From Demequina sediminis (GTDB taxonomy: Bacteria; Actinomycetota; Actinomycetes; Actinomycetales; Demequinaceae): DNA of 64,000 nucleotides. The stretch covers positions 1,426,001 through 1,490,000 of the forward strand of contig NZ_AP027736.1 of the NCBI RefSeq assembly GCF_030296675.1. The letters run 5' to 3'. The notes under the pieces are model-generated. The model had not been told where the DNA came from. It saw nothing but the letters and a program-made list of their open reading frames with translations, and did no database searches. Positions 61,436-64,000 of this stretch are shown here, piece by piece; positions within the stretch are counted from its first letter, which is position 1, and every line of letters begins with the position of its first letter. The translations under genes and the position numbers were made by a program.

Positions 61436-62748
61436 CTAGCGGGTGTGAGCGCCGACGGAGTCGAGGATGATCTCGCGCGTGACCGAACCACCGGGGGTGA
61501 TGTCGAGAGTGCCCGCGCCGTCGCACGCCTCCGCGAGAGCGGCCAGCCCACGAGGCATGCGGTCCTCGGTCTCGGTGTGCAGCGTCATGATGACGTCGCC
61601 CGCCTTGACCTCGTCGCCCACGACCTTGTGCAGGAACACGCCCGCGGAGGCCTGCACGGGGTCCTCCTTGCGGGCCCGGCCCGCGCCCAGGCGCCACGCG
61701 GCGATGCCCACTCCCAGGGCGTCCATGCGCGTGATCACGCCGTCGCGCTCCGCCCGCACCTCCTCGACGTGCGGCGCGGCCGGCATCGTCGCGTCCGGGT
61801 CGCCTCCCTGCGCGGCGATCATCCGTCGCCAGGCGTCCATCGCGCGGCCGTCCCTCAGCGCGTCGGCGGGGTCGACGTCCGTGACCCCCGCGCCCACCAG
61901 CATCTCGCGAGCAAGCGCGAGCGTGAGCTCGACGACGTCAGCGGGTCCGCCGCCGGCGAGCACCTCGACGGACTCCGTCACCTCGAGGCCGTTGCCGATT
62001 CCGCGTCCCAGCGGCGTGGACATGTCCGTGAGGAGCGCGGACGTCACCACGCCCGCGTCGGTGCCCAGGTCGACCATGGTGCGCGCGAGTTCGAGCGCCT
62101 GCGCGCGGTCCTTCATGAACGCGCCCGTGCCCACCTTGACGTCGAGCACCAGCACGCCGGTGCCCTCGGCGATCTTCTTGGACATGATGGACGATGCGAT
62201 GAGCGGGATGGCCTCGACCGTTCCGGTGACATCGCGCAGCGCATAGAGCTTCTTGTCGGCCGGCGCGAGGCCCGAGCCCGCGGCGCAGATGACCGCGCCG
62301 ACGTCCTCGAGCTGGCGCAGCATCTCGTCGTTGGACAACGCGGCGCGCCAGCCGGGGATCGACTCGAGCTTGTCGAGCGTGCCGCCGGTGTGGCCGAGCC
62401 CGCGGCCCGACAACTGCGGCACCGCGACGCCGCACGCGGCCACGAGCGGCGCGAGCGGAAGCGTGATCTTGTCGCCCACGCCACCCGTCGAATGCTTGTC
62501 CGCGGTGGGTCGCGACAGCGAAGAAAAGTCGAGCCGCTCCCCCGTGTTGATCATCGCCTGGGTCCATCGCGCGATCTCCGCGCGGCTCATGCCACGCTGC
62601 AGGATCGCCATCGCGAGGAGCTCATCTGCTCGTCCGCGACCACGCCGCGCGTGTACGCGTCGACGACCCAGTCGATCTGGTCGTCGGTCAGGGTGCCGCC
62701 GTCTCGCTTGACGCGAATGACGTCGACGGCGTCGTGGCGCTCGGCCAT
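61436..62748 (-). CDS. deoA: Thymidine (pyrimidine-nucleoside) phosphorylase (frameshift in the sequence)
   Basis: An enzyme of about 437 residues: MAERHDAVDVIRVKRDGGTL, DQIDWVVDAYTRGVVADEQM, then after the break MAILQRGMSRAEIARWTQAM, the phosphate-binding KHSTGGVGDKITLPLAPLVA, GRGLGHTGGTLDKLESIPGW and KKLYALRDVTGTVEAIPLIA. Adding one G at 62617-62618 (minus-strand C) joins the parts as MSSLAMAILQRG. It converts thymidine or deoxyuridine to base and deoxyribose-1-phosphate. It overlaps cdd by one base. Confidence 0.93.
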
Positions 62749-63143
62749 CAGTGCTCCTCGAGGTGTTGGGGCCCGAAGGCCCACGGAAGAAGGTCGTCCA
62801 GCGTGAGGGTGCCGTCAGGGCCGTCGATCAGCAGCCCGGGGCCGCCGAACTCGTACAGCAACTGCCTGCACCGCCCGCAGGGCTGCAGCGGCGCACCCGC
62901 GGCGTCGACGCACGCGAACGCGATCAGCCTGCTGCCCAGCGCGTCCGTGTGCAGCTTCGACACGAGTGCGCATTCGGCGCACAGCGTGAGCCCGTAGCTC
63001 GCGTTCTCGACGTTCGCGCCCGTGACGATCTCGCCGGTGTCGGTGAGGGCCGCCGCCCCCACCTTGAACGTCGAGTACGGCACGTACGCGCGCGCATTCG
63101 CCTCGCGCGCCTTGGCACGGAGGAGGTCCCAGTCGATATCCAT
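62748..63143 (-). CDS. cdd: Cytidine deaminase
   Basis: A 131-residue homotetrameric-type enzyme: AYVPYSTFKVGAAAL, the catalytic CAECALV (Zn Cys and Glu) with GANVENASYGLTL before it, and the second Zn motif PCGRCRQLLYEF. It deaminates (deoxy)cytidine to (deoxy)uridine for DeoA. It lies 3 nt after the nucleoside permease gene. Confidence 0.96.
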   Translation of the reverse strand: MDIDWDLLRAKAREANARAYVPYSTFKVGAAALTDTGEIVTGANVENASYGLTLCAECALVSKLHTDALGSRLIAFACVDAAGAPLQPCGRCRQLLYEFGGPGLLIDGPDGTLTLDDLLPWAFGPQHLEEH

Positions 63144-63146
63144 GGC

Positions 63147-64000
63147 CTACTTCTTGTACGGCTTGCCCTCGGCGGCAGGCGGGCGAGCGTGGCCCACGAG
63201 TCCGGCGACGGCGAAGATGGTCGCGAGGTACGGCAACATCGCGAGGAACTGCGACGGGATCGCGGTGCCGACGATGCCGAACTGCTCGCGCAGCGAGTCG
63301 GCGAAGCCGAAGAGCAGGGCGGCGGCGAGCGCCCCCTTGGGGCTCCACCGGCCCAGGATCATCGCGGCCAGCGCGATGAATCCCTTGCCGCCCGTCATCT
63401 CCTTGCCGAACGCGAGGCCGTTCGCGACGGTGAAGAACGCACCACCCAGTCCGGCGATCGCGCCGCCCAGGATGGTGTTGCGCACGCGCGTGCGGTTGAC
63501 CTTGATGCCCACGGTGTCCGCGGCACGCGGGTGCTCGCCGACGGCGCGCACGCGCAGACCCCAGCGCGACTTGAACAGCATGATGTGCAGCACGATCACG
63601 ATGACGTACATGAGGTACACCAGCGCGTTCGAATTGAACAGCACGGGCCCGATGATCGGGATCTGGTGGAGCAGCGGGATGGGCAGTCGCGGCAGGCCGA
63701 TGGCCTGGTTGAGTTCGGTGTTCTCGCGCAGGAGGGTGCCGAAGAGGAAGTTCGTCACGCCGATCACGAGCACGTTGAGCACGACGCCGACCACGATCTG
63801 GTCGACCCAGTAGCGGACGGCGAACAGCGACAGCGCGGCGCCCACGAGGGCGCCGGCGAGAGGCGCGGCGATGAGTCCCGCGTACGCGCCCAGCTCCCGC
63901 GAGCCTGAGGCGTTCGACACGTAGCCCGTCACGACCGCCGCGAGGAAGGCGCCGGCGAGCAGCTGACCCTCGATCGCGATGTTGATGATGCCCGAGCGCT
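63147..64000 (-). CDS. Nucleoside-type ABC transporter permease (5' end outside window)
   Basis: The frame is open to the right edge. The visible part reads RSGIINIAIEGQLLAGAFLA, the conserved motif of the BmpA/PnrA-associated (YufQ/RnsD-like) permeases, followed by several helices (LGAYAGLIAAPLAGALVGAA; IVVGVVLNVLVIGVTNFLFG; ALVYLMYVIVIVLHIMLF), the coupling region RSRWGLRVRAVGEHPRAADT and GKGFIALAAMILGRWSPKGA. About 284 residues are visible, with the N-terminus missing. Together with cdd, deoA and add it probably imports nucleosides. Confidence 0.92.
   Translation of the reverse strand, partial: RSGIINIAIEGQLLAGAFLAAVVTGYVSNASGSRELGAYAGLIAAPLAGALVGAALSLFAVRYWVDQIVVGVVLNVLVIGVTNFLFGTLLRENTELNQAIGLPRLPIPLLHQIPIIGPVLFNSNALVYLMYVIVIVLHIMLFKSRWGLRVRAVGEHPRAADTVGIKVNRTRVRNTILGGAIAGLGGAFFTVANGLAFGKEMTGGKGFIALAAMILGRWSPKGALAAALLFGFADSLREQFGIVGTAIPSQFLAMLPYLATIFAVAGLVGHARPPAAEGKPYKK

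Overview
The window is about 70% GC, densely coding, and looks like the chromosome of an actinobacterium of the order Micrococcales (Cellulomonadaceae or Demequinaceae would fit). The evidence is an FtsEX pair beside an M23 hydrolase, an acyl-CoA carboxylase with an epsilon subunit, an LpdA-type flavoprotein without the redox disulfide, a Tad/Rv3654c-like pilus cluster and many leaderless promoters. No rRNA, tRNA, CRISPR array, insertion sequence or prophage was seen. The carbon metabolism (PflB/PflA, AdhE, an OFA-type transporter, three GH3 beta-glucosidases) suggests a facultative anaerobe that ferments plant-type sugars.

Layout. 1-3.9 kb: divisome hydrolase, ftsX, ftsE, prfB, all minus. 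4.1-8.6 kb: adhE, then an OFA transporter with a 43-aa partner protein. 8.8-10.3 kb: a TDT/SLAC1 anion channel and a rhodanese lipoprotein, with a CsoR/CstR-type operator at the rhodanese promoter. 10.3-22.6 kb: an amine, GABA and beta-alanine catabolic island (two succinate-semialdehyde dehydrogenases, gabT, an omega-aminotransferase, mmsA, a PucR-type regulator, a cupin, an FAD amine oxidase, a GSA-like aminotransferase). 23-26.2 kb: pflA and pflB. 26.4-30.8 kb: a Tad secretion/pilus operon. 31-34.3 kb: a membrane protein, an SRAP protein and a LytTR/GHKL two-component pair with a nonsense codon in the regulator. 34.4-44.9 kb: a family 2 glycosyltransferase, GtrA, three GH3 glycosidases and a small lipoprotein. 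45.3-53.9 kb: biotin ligase, acyl-CoA carboxylase beta, epsilon and alpha subunits, a DUF218 protein, two MarR regulators, a 14-TM MFS pump and Maf. 53.9-64 kb: LpdA, then nucleoside salvage (purine nucleoside phosphorylase, phosphopentomutase-like enzyme, deoC, SMR pump, add, a C39-like protein, deoA, cdd, nucleoside ABC permease).

How it fits together. PflB/PflA make formate and acetyl-CoA, AdhE reduces acetyl-CoA to ethanol, and the OFA carrier probably moves an organic anion. All three units carry a similar DosR-like box. The LytTR/GHKL pair has likely targets: 21-bp-period LytTR-type direct repeats lie upstream of two GH3 genes. Biotin ligase and the carboxylase genes diverge from one symmetric -10 element.

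Three signals are not explained by ordinary annotation. (1) A 10-bp word, GGACGATGCC, occurs 16 times exactly, in both orientations, in coding and intergenic DNA, sometimes as inverted pairs; it behaves like a DNA-uptake-type sequence. (2) A composite four-copy repeat occurs at two convergent intergenic sites with the same architecture. (3) About ten genes have a TANNNT box exactly 6 nt (or 7-8 nt) before the start codon, implying leaderless mRNAs.

Caution: ten otherwise normal genes are broken by loss of a single G or C, mostly in homopolymer runs. This looks like under-called homopolymers rather than real gene decay, so those genes are annotated as full-length with a frameshift.
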